A stretch of 48,429 nt of DNA from an uncultured Lachnospiraceae bacterium (GTDB lineage Bacteria > Bacillota_A > Clostridia > Lachnospirales > Lachnospiraceae): assembly GCA_900555005.1 (NCBI GenBank), contig USJM01000001.1, forward strand, positions 1 to 48,429. Direction: 5' to 3'. The notes under the pieces were generated by a model. That model was not told where the DNA came from. It saw nothing but the letters and a program-made list of their open reading frames with translations, and made no database searches. This document shows positions 1-9,076 of the stretch, piece by piece; position 1 is the stretch's first letter, and every line of letters starts with the position of its first letter. Both the position numbers and the translations under genes were made by a program.

Positions 1-34
1 CTAAAAACGACTCAGGGCCCCGCCTGGGCCGTCG

Positions 35-979
35 GTGGTAAAGAAAAGGGGGAAGACGGTTGACGCATGGGTTTCCACTGAAACACCGCATAATGTCAAC
101 GGACTTGAAGTTGGCAAGACTTACATCCTGACCGAAAGAAAGCCTGCGGATGGATATGTAACAGCAGAGTCAATCGAATTCACCGTCGAAGATGATTTCA
201 AGGACGAGCAGCATGTGATGAAGGACGATGTTACAAAGATCAAGATTTCCAAGCAGGATATCACATCCGGCAAGGAGCTTCCGGGAGCACAGCTGTCCAT
301 TAAGGATAAAGATGGGAACGAGGTTGAAAAGTGGACATCCACTGACCAGCCGCACTACATCGAAATGCTTCCGATTGGCACCTACACACTGACAGAAATT
401 GCAGCACCGTCGCTTTACATGAAGGCAGAGGATATACAGTTCACGGTAGAGGATACCGGAGAAATCCAGACTGTCACCATGAAGGATAAGCCGACAACCG
501 TCGTCATCCATAAGAGGGATATCGTAGACGGGGAAGGTGGTAACGAGCTTCCGGGGGCAAAGCTGGAGGTTCGGGATGCAAGCGGCAAAGTCATTGATTC
601 CTGGACATCCGGGACAGAGCCTCATGAGATTGCTTACCTCACACCGGGGACATACACCCTTACTGAAATCACGGCACCGAACGGGTACGATGTGGCGGAG
701 AACGTTTCGTTCTCAGTCGCTGACAATGGACAGGTACAGCATGTCACTATGTATGACGCGCCGAAGGAAGAAAAAATCGACCTGACTGGCAAGAAGGAAA
801 CGACAAGTACACCAGGGACATCCGGAGGCGGTGGAAGCACGCCTTCAAGCGCACCGTCCACCCCGGTCAAGACTGGCGATAACACGCCGATCATGATGTA
901 CATTGTCCTCATGGCTGCCGGGGCATGCGTCGTAGTCTTTGTGCTTGCCCGCCGTAGAAAGAAGCAGACAAAGCAGTAA
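35..979 (+). CDS. SpaA/Cna_B-repeat surface protein with sorting signal, N-terminus missing
   Basis: Cell-wall-anchored adhesin or pilin-like protein. Three Cna_B-type units can be seen: a partial one at residues 1-70, one at about 72-152 and one at about 153-245, each with LPGA, a W-S/T strand and an ending like YTLTE-APxGY. A Gly/Ser/Thr/Pro linker leads to the sortase signal VKTGD near residue 284, a hydrophobic segment and a tail of Arg/Lys. The GTG start falls inside a Cna_B unit, so it is not the true start; the frame stays open back to a stop at 2-4, where the similarity is poor, suggesting poor sequence at the edge. It stands directly before the secretion genes, so a role in mating contact is plausible (inference). 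No sortase is visible. Confidence 0.85.
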   Translation: MVKKRGKTVDAWVSTETPHNVNGLEVGKTYILTERKPADGYVTAESIEFTVEDDFKDEQHVMKDDVTKIKISKQDITSGKELPGAQLSIKDKDGNEVEKWTSTDQPHYIEMLPIGTYTLTEIAAPSLYMKAEDIQFTVEDTGEIQTVTMKDKPTTVVIHKRDIVDGEGGNELPGAKLEVRDASGKVIDSWTSGTEPHEIAYLTPGTYTLTEITAPNGYDVAENVSFSVADNGQVQHVTMYDAPKEEKIDLTGKKETTSTPGTSGGGGSTPSSAPSTPVKTGDNTPIMMYIVLMAAGACVVVFVLARRRKKQTKQ

Positions 980-1050
980 AGAAATAACAGAAGAGGGGCA
1001 GGAGGAAGCCCTGCTCCTTTCAAGGGGAGAGTTTCAAATAAGTGGGAACA

Positions 1051-1075
1051 ACTTTTCGCCAAGTTGGCGAAAAGT
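1051..1075. repeat. Dispersed 25-nt palindrome, copy 1
   Basis: Perfect 12-nt arms ACTTTTCGCCAA and TTGGCGAAAAGT around one central G. Related copies lie at 22975-22999, 28169-28193 and 39326-39350, always at or just after the end of a gene. There is no T-run, so it is not a standard intrinsic terminator. Confidence 0.9.
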
Positions 1076-1110
1076 GCACCTCCAAAAAGCAGAGGATACA
1101 TCACAGGAAG

Positions 1111-1151
1111 GTGTCCCGGTATTTCCGCGAAGGGAAGCCGGGACACTTTTT
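1111..1151 (+). terminator. Hairpin with T-run in the leader of the secretion operon
   Basis: Arms GTGTCCCGG (1111-1119) and CCGGGACAC (1138-1146) are perfectly complementary, an inner TTCC/GGAA pairing extends them, and five T follow at 1147-1151. The next start codon is only 27 nt further on, so a promoter between them is unlikely. It is either an attenuator for the secretion operon or a terminator for the adhesin gene that is read through. Confidence 0.75.
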
Positions 1152-1177
1152 CATAAGTATTATTTCAGGAGAAAAAT

Positions 1178-1495
1178 ATGAAGGCAATGACAGAGGGTAG
1201 ATATAAGGCGGCAACTACAGCTAAAGCGTTTCTGATGGCTATCGTATTCAGGATGTTTGCAATGCCGCAGACCGTTTATGCTGCAGGACAGGTAACGGCA
1301 GGAATTAAGAACTTGGGAGACATCATCGGGAAGATCATCCAGGGCGCTGGCGCGGTCGTCCTCCTGTGGGGCGTCTTTGAGTTCGCAACGGCATGGCAGC
1401 AAAGGGACTCGGCAGCGCAGACGGAAGCGCTGAAGAAGATCATTTCAGGACTTGTCATGATCGCGGCAACGGCGATTGTCCAGGCGATCCTGTAA
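1178..1495 (+). CDS. Maff2/VirB2-like small membrane protein of the conjugation channel
   Basis: 105 residues with a signal-like hydrophobic segment ending near AYAA (about residue 31) and two further hydrophobic helices at about 50-68 and 86-105, the size and shape of Maff2/TrbC/VirB2-type small proteins. Those proteins form the pilus or pore-lining subunit in other systems; that role is inferred here from position. TCAGGAG lies before the ATG. It is the first gene of the secretion block, 84 bases before the TrbL-like gene, as in other Firmicutes elements. Confidence 0.75.
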   Translation: MKAMTEGRYKAATTAKAFLMAIVFRMFAMPQTVYAAGQVTAGIKNLGDIIGKIIQGAGAVVLLWGVFEFATAWQQRDSAAQTEALKKIISGLVMIAATAIVQAIL

Positions 1496-1579
1496 AGGCG
1501 GACAACTGACAGGGGAAGACACAAACGTATAAGCCGCGCGTGTTTCCCCTGGCCAAACATTTCTTCAAGGAGAAAAAGG

Positions 1580-2620
1580 ATGGCAAACCTCATAATACAG
1601 TCGACCTCGATGCTGGGGCTGTTCGACTGGGTCGTAGACAACTCGCTCGGAAACATTTTGAAACTGATTACGAGCTTATTCAAATTGCTTGGAGACCTTC
1701 TTATTGACTGCGGCGCGCTGTTTGTCAAGGGAGGTCTTTATGCATGGAATGCAATGATGACGATGTCCCTTTCAGAAGTCAAGAAAAGCCCCCTCAGTCA
1801 TGCAGAGGCATGGTTTTTTGTAAGTCGTGGGAGCATCTATACAACGACTATGGCGGTCGGATCGGCACTGCTTGTCACGTACTTCCTGATCGGGTGGCTG
1901 AAAGACAGTATTGACATCCGTGCGAATTTCACACTTGAAAACATGTTCAAGCTTTTCATAAGACTTGCAATCACGGCAGGGCTGGTTGCAAACAGCTCCG
2001 CGCTCACCTTTGGGATAACCAATACCTGCGTTGCGATCACTTCTACAGTATCTACTCCGTCAAACACGACGGACACGATGAAACTGGCAGACGATGCGTT
2101 CAGCGGCATAAAGAAGAACCTGGAAAAAGAATACAAGAAGGCAGACAAGAAATCGAACTCGGACGCTTCACTTGTCAACATGAAATGGTTTGTGGTCGGA
2201 TTTGAAGCAATCCTGGGAGGGCTGGCCGCCATGGCTATCATCATGGTATCGGGAGTTTCAATCCTTGTGACCGTACTGAAGCGACTATTTAAGGTATATA
2301 TGTGCATCCCGTTCGGACCGATTGCGCTTGCTGGCTTTGCGGGAGGGCAGGAGATGTCCAGCACAGGGATCACATGGCTGAAGACATTTATCGGATACCT
2401 GATGGAGGCCTTCGTGATCGCAATCGCTATTGCCTTAAGCTACAAACTTTTCAAGGACATGAATTTCCATTTTGCACCATCGACCAGCTCCAACACGAAC
2501 GACTCTGTTGTCCTGATGATCCAGTCCCTGTTCAACCTGTGCATGCCGATGGCCTGCACGGCTGCCTGTGTAAAGGGCGCTGACGGGGTTGTGCGTTCGT
2601 GCCTTGGACTTGGCGGCTGA
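1580..2620 (+). CDS. TrbL/VirB6-like multi-spanning conjugation membrane protein
   Basis: 346 residues with about six hydrophobic segments (near residues 32-55, 88-108, 128-150, 205-235, 245-265, 270-290 and the C-terminus), and a charged Lys-rich stretch at about 170-200. Size and topology fit the TrbL/VirB6-type inner membrane channel protein that precedes PrgI and VirB4 in Firmicutes elements. AAGGAG at 1567-1572 sets the ATG. A hairpin with arms at 1510-1522 and 1540-1551 stands in the gap after the Maff2-like gene; it lacks a direct T-run and may adjust expression of the two products relative to each other. Confidence 0.75.
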   Translation: MANLIIQSTSMLGLFDWVVDNSLGNILKLITSLFKLLGDLLIDCGALFVKGGLYAWNAMMTMSLSEVKKSPLSHAEAWFFVSRGSIYTTTMAVGSALLVTYFLIGWLKDSIDIRANFTLENMFKLFIRLAITAGLVANSSALTFGITNTCVAITSTVSTPSNTTDTMKLADDAFSGIKKNLEKEYKKADKKSNSDASLVNMKWFVVGFEAILGGLAAMAIIMVSGVSILVTVLKRLFKVYMCIPFGPIALAGFAGGQEMSSTGITWLKTFIGYLMEAFVIAIAIALSYKLFKDMNFHFAPSTSSNTNDSVVLMIQSLFNLCMPMACTAACVKGADGVVRSCLGLGG

Positions 2621-2641
2621 TCTGGGGAGAGGGAGAAAGCC

Positions 2642-3127
2642 ATGATGATACCGATAAACAAGAATTTTGACAGCTATAAGGATGACTTCTTTAAGGGACT
2701 GACGATGAGGCAGACCCTTTTCACGGTCGCGACCGCAGCCATTGTCACCGTGTCAATGCTGGTCTGCCAGATAGTGCTGCACCTGAATTCAACGATATCT
2801 TTCTATATTTCGTTCGCGCTTGCATTCCCTGTCATTGCGACAGGGTTTTTGAAAATTCAGGGGATGACATTTGTCGAGTTTATCAGACAGCAACGGGATG
2901 CAAGGCGGCAGCCCGTATACTTCTTTGTCCCGGAGCTGATTTATTTACAGGAGAAGGGGATCGGCATGGATGAGGATGTAGAAGACGACAGGAAGGAAGC
3001 AAAGCCGAAAAAGATCTTTATAGAGACAGAAGAAAGCATCGGGTATATCGAAGGGAGAGCATTAAATCATGATAAAGAAAATGAAAGACTACCAGGAACA
3101 GACGAAGAGGCTGTATCCGGTTCCTGA
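2642..3127 (+). CDS. PrgI family (VirB3-like) conjugation membrane protein
   Basis: 161 residues. An N-terminal IPINKNF motif and the following FFKGLTMRQ are typical of PrgI, and two hydrophobic helices sit at about residues 26-47 and 50-70. The C-terminal half is charged and soluble. PrgI proteins are small membrane partners of the VirB4 ATPase. The gene lies 21 bases after the TrbL-like gene and overlaps the start of virB4 by 59 bases, suggesting translational coupling. Confidence 0.88.
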   Translation: MMIPINKNFDSYKDDFFKGLTMRQTLFTVATAAIVTVSMLVCQIVLHLNSTISFYISFALAFPVIATGFLKIQGMTFVEFIRQQRDARRQPVYFFVPELIYLQEKGIGMDEDVEDDRKEAKPKKIFIETEESIGYIEGRALNHDKENERLPGTDEEAVSGS

Positions 3128-4295
3128 AACAGTCCAGCAGCTCTTCCCAATCTACAAGATTTCAGAGGACGGGGTATTCCTTCTGGAAAGCCGGCCAGAG
3201 GGGGAGGAAGCGCTCTACGACAAGGCATACATTTTTGAAGACACGAACTTCGTCACGATGGACGACTATGAGAAAGACGATTTCCTCAGAAGGTATTGCC
3301 TGATTCTTAACAGTATGAACGTGTCCTTCAAGATCGTCCTGATAAACAACAATCAGGATATGGAACAGGTTGCAAGGGACGTATATATCAAGAAAAGGCC
3401 TGGGCAGTATGAGGACATGGTGGAATCGTTCAACAAGTACATCCGTGACCGCATAAAGGAAGGGCATTCAGGCCTGACACAAGTCAAGGTCTTTGTTATT
3501 TCAGTCCGGCGCAAAGATGTTGAAAGCGCGAGGGACTACTTTAACTCCATCGAGGCAAACCTCCAGATCAATTTTGAAAAAATGGAATCAAAGCTGATCC
3601 CGATGGATGCGACTGCAAGGATGAAAGCCCTGTATTCATACTGGCACATGGGAGAAAACAGGAAGCTTGAACTGGACTTTAAACAAATGGTCAGGGGAAA
3701 CCGGGACTGGAAGGACTACATTGCCCCACAGAACGTTGGATATTACGAAAATGAAATGGGAGCCAGGGATTACAACGCACTCCAGATCGGAGGCAGGTAC
3801 AGCGAAGTACTTTATCTTCCGGCAATGCCGCCCGGAGTCAATCCGGAGATCATGAGCAGGCTGACTGCCGGGAGTTTTCCCTGCACCATTACGATTGATG
3901 TGGCAGCAATCCCGATGGATGCAGTCAGAAAGCGCTTAAGCGACCTTTACCTGCAGATCGGGCGGACTATCGAGAAACAGCAGGAAACCAGGAACAAGGC
4001 GGGTGCGTGGTCGTCGGATGTGTCCTACGACATCAGGAGACAGAAATCCGAAGTCGAGGAGACGATGGATACCGTGAATGACAACAACGAGCGGATGTTC
4101 TATGTAGGCGTGTACGCCGTAATCAATGGCTCATCCAGGAAGGAACTTGAGAATAACGTTACGACCTTCACAGCCGCAGCCGAAGGCGAGGGCTTCCATT
4201 TCATGCCTGCATATCTCCATCAGCTCGATGCGTTCAATACAGGTTCCCCTGTTGGGGCAAGGTTAGTGCAAACATGTACATGTACCCGATGCTGA
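3069..4295 (+). CDS. virB4: VirB4 ATPase, N-terminal part (reading frame broken)
   Basis: Residues 1-400 correspond to the N-terminal half of VirB4/TraE, the motor ATPase of the conjugative channel. The start is inside the end of prgI with AGGGAGAG before it. After the sequence VQT at about 4270 the frame is lost; the continuation reads in the next frame from 4274 (MYMYPMLTQPLAGF). One missing base at about 4265-4273 explains the break, so the intact gene would span 3069-5518 and encode about 816 residues, normal for the family. I suspect a sequencing deletion, not real inactivation. Confidence 0.88.
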   Translation: MIKKMKDYQEQTKRLYPVPETVQQLFPIYKISEDGVFLLESRPEGEEALYDKAYIFEDTNFVTMDDYEKDDFLRRYCLILNSMNVSFKIVLINNNQDMEQVARDVYIKKRPGQYEDMVESFNKYIRDRIKEGHSGLTQVKVFVISVRRKDVESARDYFNSIEANLQINFEKMESKLIPMDATARMKALYSYWHMGENRKLELDFKQMVRGNRDWKDYIAPQNVGYYENEMGARDYNALQIGGRYSEVLYLPAMPPGVNPEIMSRLTAGSFPCTITIDVAAIPMDAVRKRLSDLYLQIGRTIEKQQETRNKAGAWSSDVSYDIRRQKSEVEETMDTVNDNNERMFYVGVYAVINGSSRKELENNVTTFTAAAEGEGFHFMPAYLHQLDAFNTGSPVGARLVQTCTCTRC

Positions 4296-5518
4296 CTCAG
4301 CCGCTTGCAGGCTTTACGCCATTCACTATCCATGAACTGTACCAGGCTGGCGGTATCGCATATGGCATCAACCAGGTCTCCCATAACATCCTGATTGGTG
4401 ACAGGAAGACGCTCCAAAACGGAAACGGCTTCATCCTGGGTGCATCTGGATCAGGGAAGTCCATGGAAACAAAGAAGGAAATAACAGAAATCTTCCTGAC
4501 GACCGATGACGACATCATTGTTATCGACCCGACAAACGAATACCGGGTGATCAGCGAATACTTCGGAGGCCAGTTTATTGATTTTTCCTCTACGTCAAAG
4601 AACTACATCAATCCGCTGGATACGGACACGCTACAGTACATGGACTCACAGTCGACCTTCTACAGGGACAAGACGAATCTGATGCTGTCAATCTTCGCCC
4701 AGATCAAGGATAACAACATAGATCCGGAGGACAACTCAATCATCGGACGTGTCGTCCAGAAAGTGTATGAGGGACTGGGAGATAAAAATTTCAAAGTACC
4801 GACACTGTTAGATTTTTACAACATCCTTCAAAGCCAGGAAGAGATAAGGGCACAGGCACTTGCGCTGGCAATGGAACTGTTCGTGACCGGTGCCATGAAT
4901 ATGTTTTCAAAGCCGACAAACGTGAACATCAAGAACAGGTTTACAGCTTACGGGATGGCAGATATAGACCGTTCCCAGTCCGGGATGGGCATCATCATCA
5001 TGCTGGAATCCATCAGGTCGCGGATCGCCCAGAATAAGGCGAAAGGTAAGTGCACCTGGGTATTTATTGACGAGTTCCATAACCTCTCGCATAACCCGTA
5101 TTCTGCGGCATACCTTGAGAAAATCTGGCGCGAGGTCCGCAAAATGGGCGGCTTGTGTACGGGTATCACACAGAATGTCGGAGACCTTCTGACGACAGCT
5201 TCCGTGTCATCCATGCTTGCAAACAGCGAGTTTTTGATGCTGCTTAACCTGAAAGAGAGCGAAAGAGAGGCTTTGGAAGAAGACCTCGGGATCAGCAGCA
5301 ACCTGATACAGTTCATCAGTACCAGCACGCCGGGATGCGGGCTTCTCAAATTCGGGAATAAAATCATCCCCTGTGATGGCAGGCTCCCGAAAGACAGCGT
5401 GATGTACAACCTCTTTAACACAAACTTCCATGAGCTTGCAATGAAGATAAGGAAGAAGAGCGTTTTCTCGGAAGTGAAAAATCCAAAGGACCTGTATAGG
5501 GCTGATAGGTCTGAATAA
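4274..5518 (+). CDS. virB4: VirB4 ATPase, C-terminal ATPase domain
   Basis: This fragment carries the nucleotide-binding domain. Walker A is GASGSGKS at about residue 56, followed by IIVIDPTNEYRV and a Walker B region WVFIDEFHNL near residue 265, with a later ITQNVGDLL segment typical of VirB4. It overlaps the N-terminal part in another frame and has no ribosome-binding site of its own, supporting one gene with a one-base loss near 4270. The gene is followed closely by a basic protein gene. Confidence 0.9.
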   Translation: MYMYPMLTQPLAGFTPFTIHELYQAGGIAYGINQVSHNILIGDRKTLQNGNGFILGASGSGKSMETKKEITEIFLTTDDDIIVIDPTNEYRVISEYFGGQFIDFSSTSKNYINPLDTDTLQYMDSQSTFYRDKTNLMLSIFAQIKDNNIDPEDNSIIGRVVQKVYEGLGDKNFKVPTLLDFYNILQSQEEIRAQALALAMELFVTGAMNMFSKPTNVNIKNRFTAYGMADIDRSQSGMGIIIMLESIRSRIAQNKAKGKCTWVFIDEFHNLSHNPYSAAYLEKIWREVRKMGGLCTGITQNVGDLLTTASVSSMLANSEFLMLLNLKESEREALEEDLGISSNLIQFISTSTPGCGLLKFGNKIIPCDGRLPKDSVMYNLFNTNFHELAMKIRKKSVFSEVKNPKDLYRADRSE

Positions 5519-5556
5519 GGACTTTGCCGGACGATTCTGGGCTGGGGGTGTGGTGC

Positions 5557-6252
5557 ATGAGACAAATGAAAAATGCCATGGATGTCGGGATCCGGACACG
5601 GGGATTTAAAAGCCTTATTGAAAAGCAGTCTCTCCGGACAGCATCCGGCACGCTATCGCCCGGGGCAAGGGCATCTGCCTTGAGAGGCGAAGTGTTGAGC
5701 GAGCTTCCGGACCAATACCGGAAGGCGTTCAGCAAGCTTTCTCCAAAGCAACAGGAAAAGATGCTATCGCAGATTGAGGGGAAGGTTGACCGGAAAATTC
5801 AGAACGGTTCTCTTGCAAAAAAGGCGGTAAAGTTTGAGGAAAAGGATGCAAAGATGGCATCCAGAGCCGCAAAGGGCGGCCGGATGGCGGTCAAACGCTA
5901 TTCGCGGTATGAAAAATATCGGCTTCCAGAGACTCCGCAAAGGAACGGAGAAGCCGCAGCGATCCTATCGGCAAAACGGACAGATCCACGGCTCCAAAAG
6001 TACGTACGGGGGAGCCAGAAAAGCATTGACCGGACGGTAATAGGGAAAAGGAAGGATTTAAAGACTGCCTCGGATATTAGAGATATTCGTAAGATTCAGG
6101 AATATATACAGAATCAGGGAATAGCGAAAGAGGGGATAAAGACAGGAGAAAAGCGTCCTCCGGGGGGATATTGGACATCGGCTGCATTAAGAAGAGGCAA
6201 AAAACAGAAAGAAACAAGCCGCAAACAAGGTGAAGGCGGCAAGGAAATCTGA
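5557..6252 (+). CDS. Basic hydrophilic protein between VirB4 and the wall hydrolase, function unknown
   Basis: I do not recognise a domain. The protein is very rich in Lys, Arg, Gln and Ser, has no membrane segment, and is predicted largely helical. I chose the ATG at 5557 (MRQMKNAMDVG) because a G-rich site precedes it; an upstream TTG at 5524 is in frame. The single TGA at 6250-6252 is followed by an open reading frame in the same phase that runs into the hydrolase gene at 6298, so an intact 782-residue fusion interrupted by one stop is possible. Otherwise it is a cytoplasmic partner of the channel (inference from place only). Confidence 0.6.
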   Translation: MRQMKNAMDVGIRTRGFKSLIEKQSLRTASGTLSPGARASALRGEVLSELPDQYRKAFSKLSPKQQEKMLSQIEGKVDRKIQNGSLAKKAVKFEEKDAKMASRAAKGGRMAVKRYSRYEKYRLPETPQRNGEAAAILSAKRTDPRLQKYVRGSQKSIDRTVIGKRKDLKTASDIRDIRKIQEYIQNQGIAKEGIKTGEKRPPGGYWTSAALRRGKKQKETSRKQGEGGKEI

Positions 6253-6297
6253 ATCTATAAGACAGGCATCTCCTTCAAGAAGGCTGGAGCGGCCCGG

Positions 6298-7902
6298 ATG
6301 GAAGATCCTCCGGACAGAAGTCTGGGGAGGAAGGCAGACGGAATACCGGGGATGAAAGAAGCTGTTTCGACAAAGATGCTGAAACAGGAAACCGAAACCC
6401 TTATGGAAAAAGCTGCCGCAGAAAAAGATGAGAAAACCCAGGATCGGATGGGAACAGCTCCAGGCAGTAAATCAGCCATCGATCTTCTCCAGGCCGGGGC
6501 AAGCAAAAAGGAAATCCATCAGATTGAGAAGTCCATAAAGCGGGTAGAAAAAGGGAGGATATTAAAGAGCGATGCGGTAAGGATCGCGACTGCCAGGGCG
6601 GTCGCATCGTACCAGAAGAGGTTCGAGACATCGGAATACCGCGAAAATCTTGTCCGGTCGGGCATAACGTCCAAAAGTGAAAAGGCCGCAATCCAGATGC
6701 AGTACGAGAAGAAGCTGCAAAGGGCGACCAGGAAAGCATATTCCAGCCAGCTCCGGGCAAGCCTTTTAAAGAATATTGTCCGAAACGGGGTAGTGCAAGG
6801 TGGCATCCGGAAGATGCAGCATTCTGCAGATGAGGAACTGGATGACTCATGGACGGCATGGTCGACATGGAAAAGGGCAGTAAAAAATGCCGGCGGCGGA
6901 CTGGTCAAAGCAGTCCGGAACATGTTCAGTACAAAGGCAGTTGTGTTCCTGATACCGATCATCCTTGCAATGGGACTGTTGTTTACGGTTCTGTTTTTAC
7001 CGTTTGTGACAATCCTGCCTCTGATGACATCGGCAACCGCTTCCTATCAGGACGAAAATATTTATCCGGCAGGGGACGCAACAGAACTGATCGAGTACGC
7101 AAAACAATGGATAGGAAAGATCCCGTATGTATGGGGAGGTGGTCACGACAACGGAACGTCATGGCAGAACGGATGTGACTGTTCAGGGTTTGTGACAGGT
7201 GTCTTCAGACATTTTGGGTACAGCATCGGAACCTACACTGGTGATATGGAGAACTTGTGCGGGACAGTAGTTGGCCGTAATTCCCTTGCGAATGCGCAGC
7301 CGGGTGATGTCCTGATTTATTACAGGACGGCATCACTTGTACATGGAGACCCTAATGGCTCAGGAAGCTACCATACATCCATTTACATTGGAGATGGGAA
7401 GATCATCCACCAGAACGGGAATGTAAATATAGCGAATGAATTTCATTCATACTTTGAAGTACGGCGCGTAATTACAGGCAGCACGTCTGGCGGCCTTGGC
7501 GGCAAGGGAACCGGAGGCCACAGGGTTGACGCGACCAACTATTCACAAAGCGACCTGGAACTGATCTGGGCGGTTGTAGGACAGGAGGATAACGGCAGCT
7601 ACGAAGGCGCACTGGCAGTAATTTCGACGGCTATGAACCGTGTGGAATCCCCTACATGGAGCTATTGCGGCTCTAATGCATTACAGCAGCTAAAAGCGCC
7701 GGGACAGTTCTGTTACTCAAATGACCGGTACTGGGTGCCCAGGCTGGGCGGCAACGTCCCGCAGTATGTCAAACAAGCTGTAAATGACTGCTTAAAGAAG
7801 GGCATCAGAAACCATAGTCATACAAGCTTCCGGAGCACCAAAGGAAAAGTGACAGGGAACGATGCCGTACAGATTGGAGGAAACTGGTATTTCGGCAGTT
7901 AA
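6298..7902 (+). CDS. Membrane-anchored NlpC/P60 and SleB-like peptidoglycan hydrolase
   Basis: 534 residues. Residues 1-210 are charged and cytoplasmic, a transmembrane helix lies at about 215-245, then an NlpC/P60 domain (about 262-395) with catalytic Cys in GCDCSGFV and His in YHTSIYIGDG, a short Gly linker, and a C-terminal module (about 418-534) resembling the SleB-type cell wall hydrolase, with QEDNGSYEGAL and AMNR. It would cut peptide cross-links and glycan to let the channel pass the wall. The last 115 residues are nearly the same as the end of the next hydrolase. Confidence 0.85.
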   Translation: MEDPPDRSLGRKADGIPGMKEAVSTKMLKQETETLMEKAAAEKDEKTQDRMGTAPGSKSAIDLLQAGASKKEIHQIEKSIKRVEKGRILKSDAVRIATARAVASYQKRFETSEYRENLVRSGITSKSEKAAIQMQYEKKLQRATRKAYSSQLRASLLKNIVRNGVVQGGIRKMQHSADEELDDSWTAWSTWKRAVKNAGGGLVKAVRNMFSTKAVVFLIPIILAMGLLFTVLFLPFVTILPLMTSATASYQDENIYPAGDATELIEYAKQWIGKIPYVWGGGHDNGTSWQNGCDCSGFVTGVFRHFGYSIGTYTGDMENLCGTVVGRNSLANAQPGDVLIYYRTASLVHGDPNGSGSYHTSIYIGDGKIIHQNGNVNIANEFHSYFEVRRVITGSTSGGLGGKGTGGHRVDATNYSQSDLELIWAVVGQEDNGSYEGALAVISTAMNRVESPTWSYCGSNALQQLKAPGQFCYSNDRYWVPRLGGNVPQYVKQAVNDCLKKGIRNHSHTSFRSTKGKVTGNDAVQIGGNWYFGS

Positions 7903-7914
7903 GATGGAGGGAAT

Positions 7915-8013
7915 ATGAAATACAAGAGAATTACAGCAATGCTCAGCGGGGCAGCCATTGCGGCAGGGCTAGCCGCCAGCCGGCCGGCCCTTGTTTTTTG
8001 TGGAATCGTATGA
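7915..8013 (+). CDS. Signal-peptide fragment of the second wall hydrolase (frame broken)
   Basis: A GGAGG site precedes this ATG, and the 32 residues start MKYKRITAM and continue with an Ala/Gly-rich hydrophobic run, a typical secretion signal. The frame ends at 8011-8013, but the next frame opens at 7991 and continues with the mature protein. The switch lies in a run of six T at about 7992-7997; removing one T joins ALV directly to FVESYDD. I read it as the true start of the gene ending at 9933. Confidence 0.65.
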   Translation: MKYKRITAMLSGAAIAAGLAASRPALVFCGIV

Positions 8014-9076
8014 CGATGTAATGGCTGCCGGGATGGCGGCAGCCCCGGAGGAGTCCTACGAAGCGGTTGTGACTGCGCCGGCAGGACAGGAGGAATATGT
8101 GCCGGACACTTCCCCGGCACAGCCGGAAACATCGGAAACGGCGGCACCTCAGACTGATGCGCCACAACCGGATACCGGGGCGCAGGAGACATCAGCCCCT
8201 GAGACGGTGGCTCAGACCGATGCGCCTCAGACAGACACGCAGCCAGAGACGACTGGAACCGTCTATGTAACGGAGGCAAGTGGGATACAGGAACAGACAG
8301 ACGGGAATACAGATCCGGAAGTGCTTTCGCAACAGGTGCTTGGGGAGTCTGAAACAATCGGAAACGTGCTGGCAGAAGTCCCGGTGGAGACAGAAGAGGG
8401 ATACGAAGGAAGCGGGTATTCAGACGGGAGCTATTATGAAAACGGTTCTTACTGGGATCCGAGCTGGTACTTCAAAAAAGATTTCCGGTTCACACAGGTC
8501 GACAAGCAGTATGCCCTCGCTGAAGGGGAGCGGAGCAACCGGATATACGAACAGCCCGACCAGGACTCCGAGATTGTCGGGGAAGTCCCGTATTTTGGCC
8601 TCGTCTATGTTTTGAAGACCATGGAAAACTGGTCTTATGTGGAGTCCGGCAACGTCCGTGGATTCATCCCGAACAGCCAGCTGACGCAGGGAAGCAAGAC
8701 GACAGAAATGGTCGAGACGATGGGGGAAGACCAGTTCAAAACCGCAACGCAGGACGTGGATATCGCAGACAACAAGGCATTCACTTATACGCAGACAACA
8801 ACGCAGGATGTCCTTGTCGATAAAGACTCAGCGCTTGTGACGGCAGGCGGTGGAATCCTTGAGTACCCGGAGGATAAGGCCAAGTCTGTAGGGGAAGTAA
8901 AATCAGGGAACCTTGTATATATCCTTGAAAAAAGCGGGGAGGACTGGTACTACGTGGAATCCGGCGATGTGAGAGGGTTCATACGGGCATCAAACCTTGT
9001 CACAGGAACACGGCAAGCACGATCCTGGATAATACCGGGAACTCAGCCGACACCAACATCGCGGTTGAAACCATGA
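7991..9076 (+). CDS. SH3-domain middle part of secreted NlpC/P60 hydrolase (frame broken)
   Basis: Residues 1-150 are low-complexity, rich in Thr, Pro, Gln, Glu and Ala with repeats of APQTD and PETS, a likely wall-spanning linker. Two bacterial SH3-like units follow (about 175-235 and 270-335), both containing YVESG-VRGFI. The frame fails at about 9012, where a one-base loss moves the coding sequence into the frame of the gene at 9073 (reading on as ILDNTGNSADTNIAVET). Joined with its neighbours it forms one secreted hydrolase of about 670 residues. Confidence 0.8.
   Translation: MFFVESYDDVMAAGMAAAPEESYEAVVTAPAGQEEYVPDTSPAQPETSETAAPQTDAPQPDTGAQETSAPETVAQTDAPQTDTQPETTGTVYVTEASGIQEQTDGNTDPEVLSQQVLGESETIGNVLAEVPVETEEGYEGSGYSDGSYYENGSYWDPSWYFKKDFRFTQVDKQYALAEGERSNRIYEQPDQDSEIVGEVPYFGLVYVLKTMENWSYVESGNVRGFIPNSQLTQGSKTTEMVETMGEDQFKTATQDVDIADNKAFTYTQTTTQDVLVDKDSALVTAGGGILEYPEDKAKSVGEVKSGNLVYILEKSGEDWYYVESGDVRGFIRASNLVTGTRQARSWIIPGTQPTPTSRLKP

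Noticed and set aside
170..1146. Minus-strand frames opposite the adhesin gene
   Set aside because: Mirrors of a well-supported + strand gene with repeated domains.
4265..4280. Programmed frameshift in virB4
   Set aside because: No classical slippery sequence followed by a stable structure is visible, and nine other genes show similar one-base breaks, so an error is more likely.
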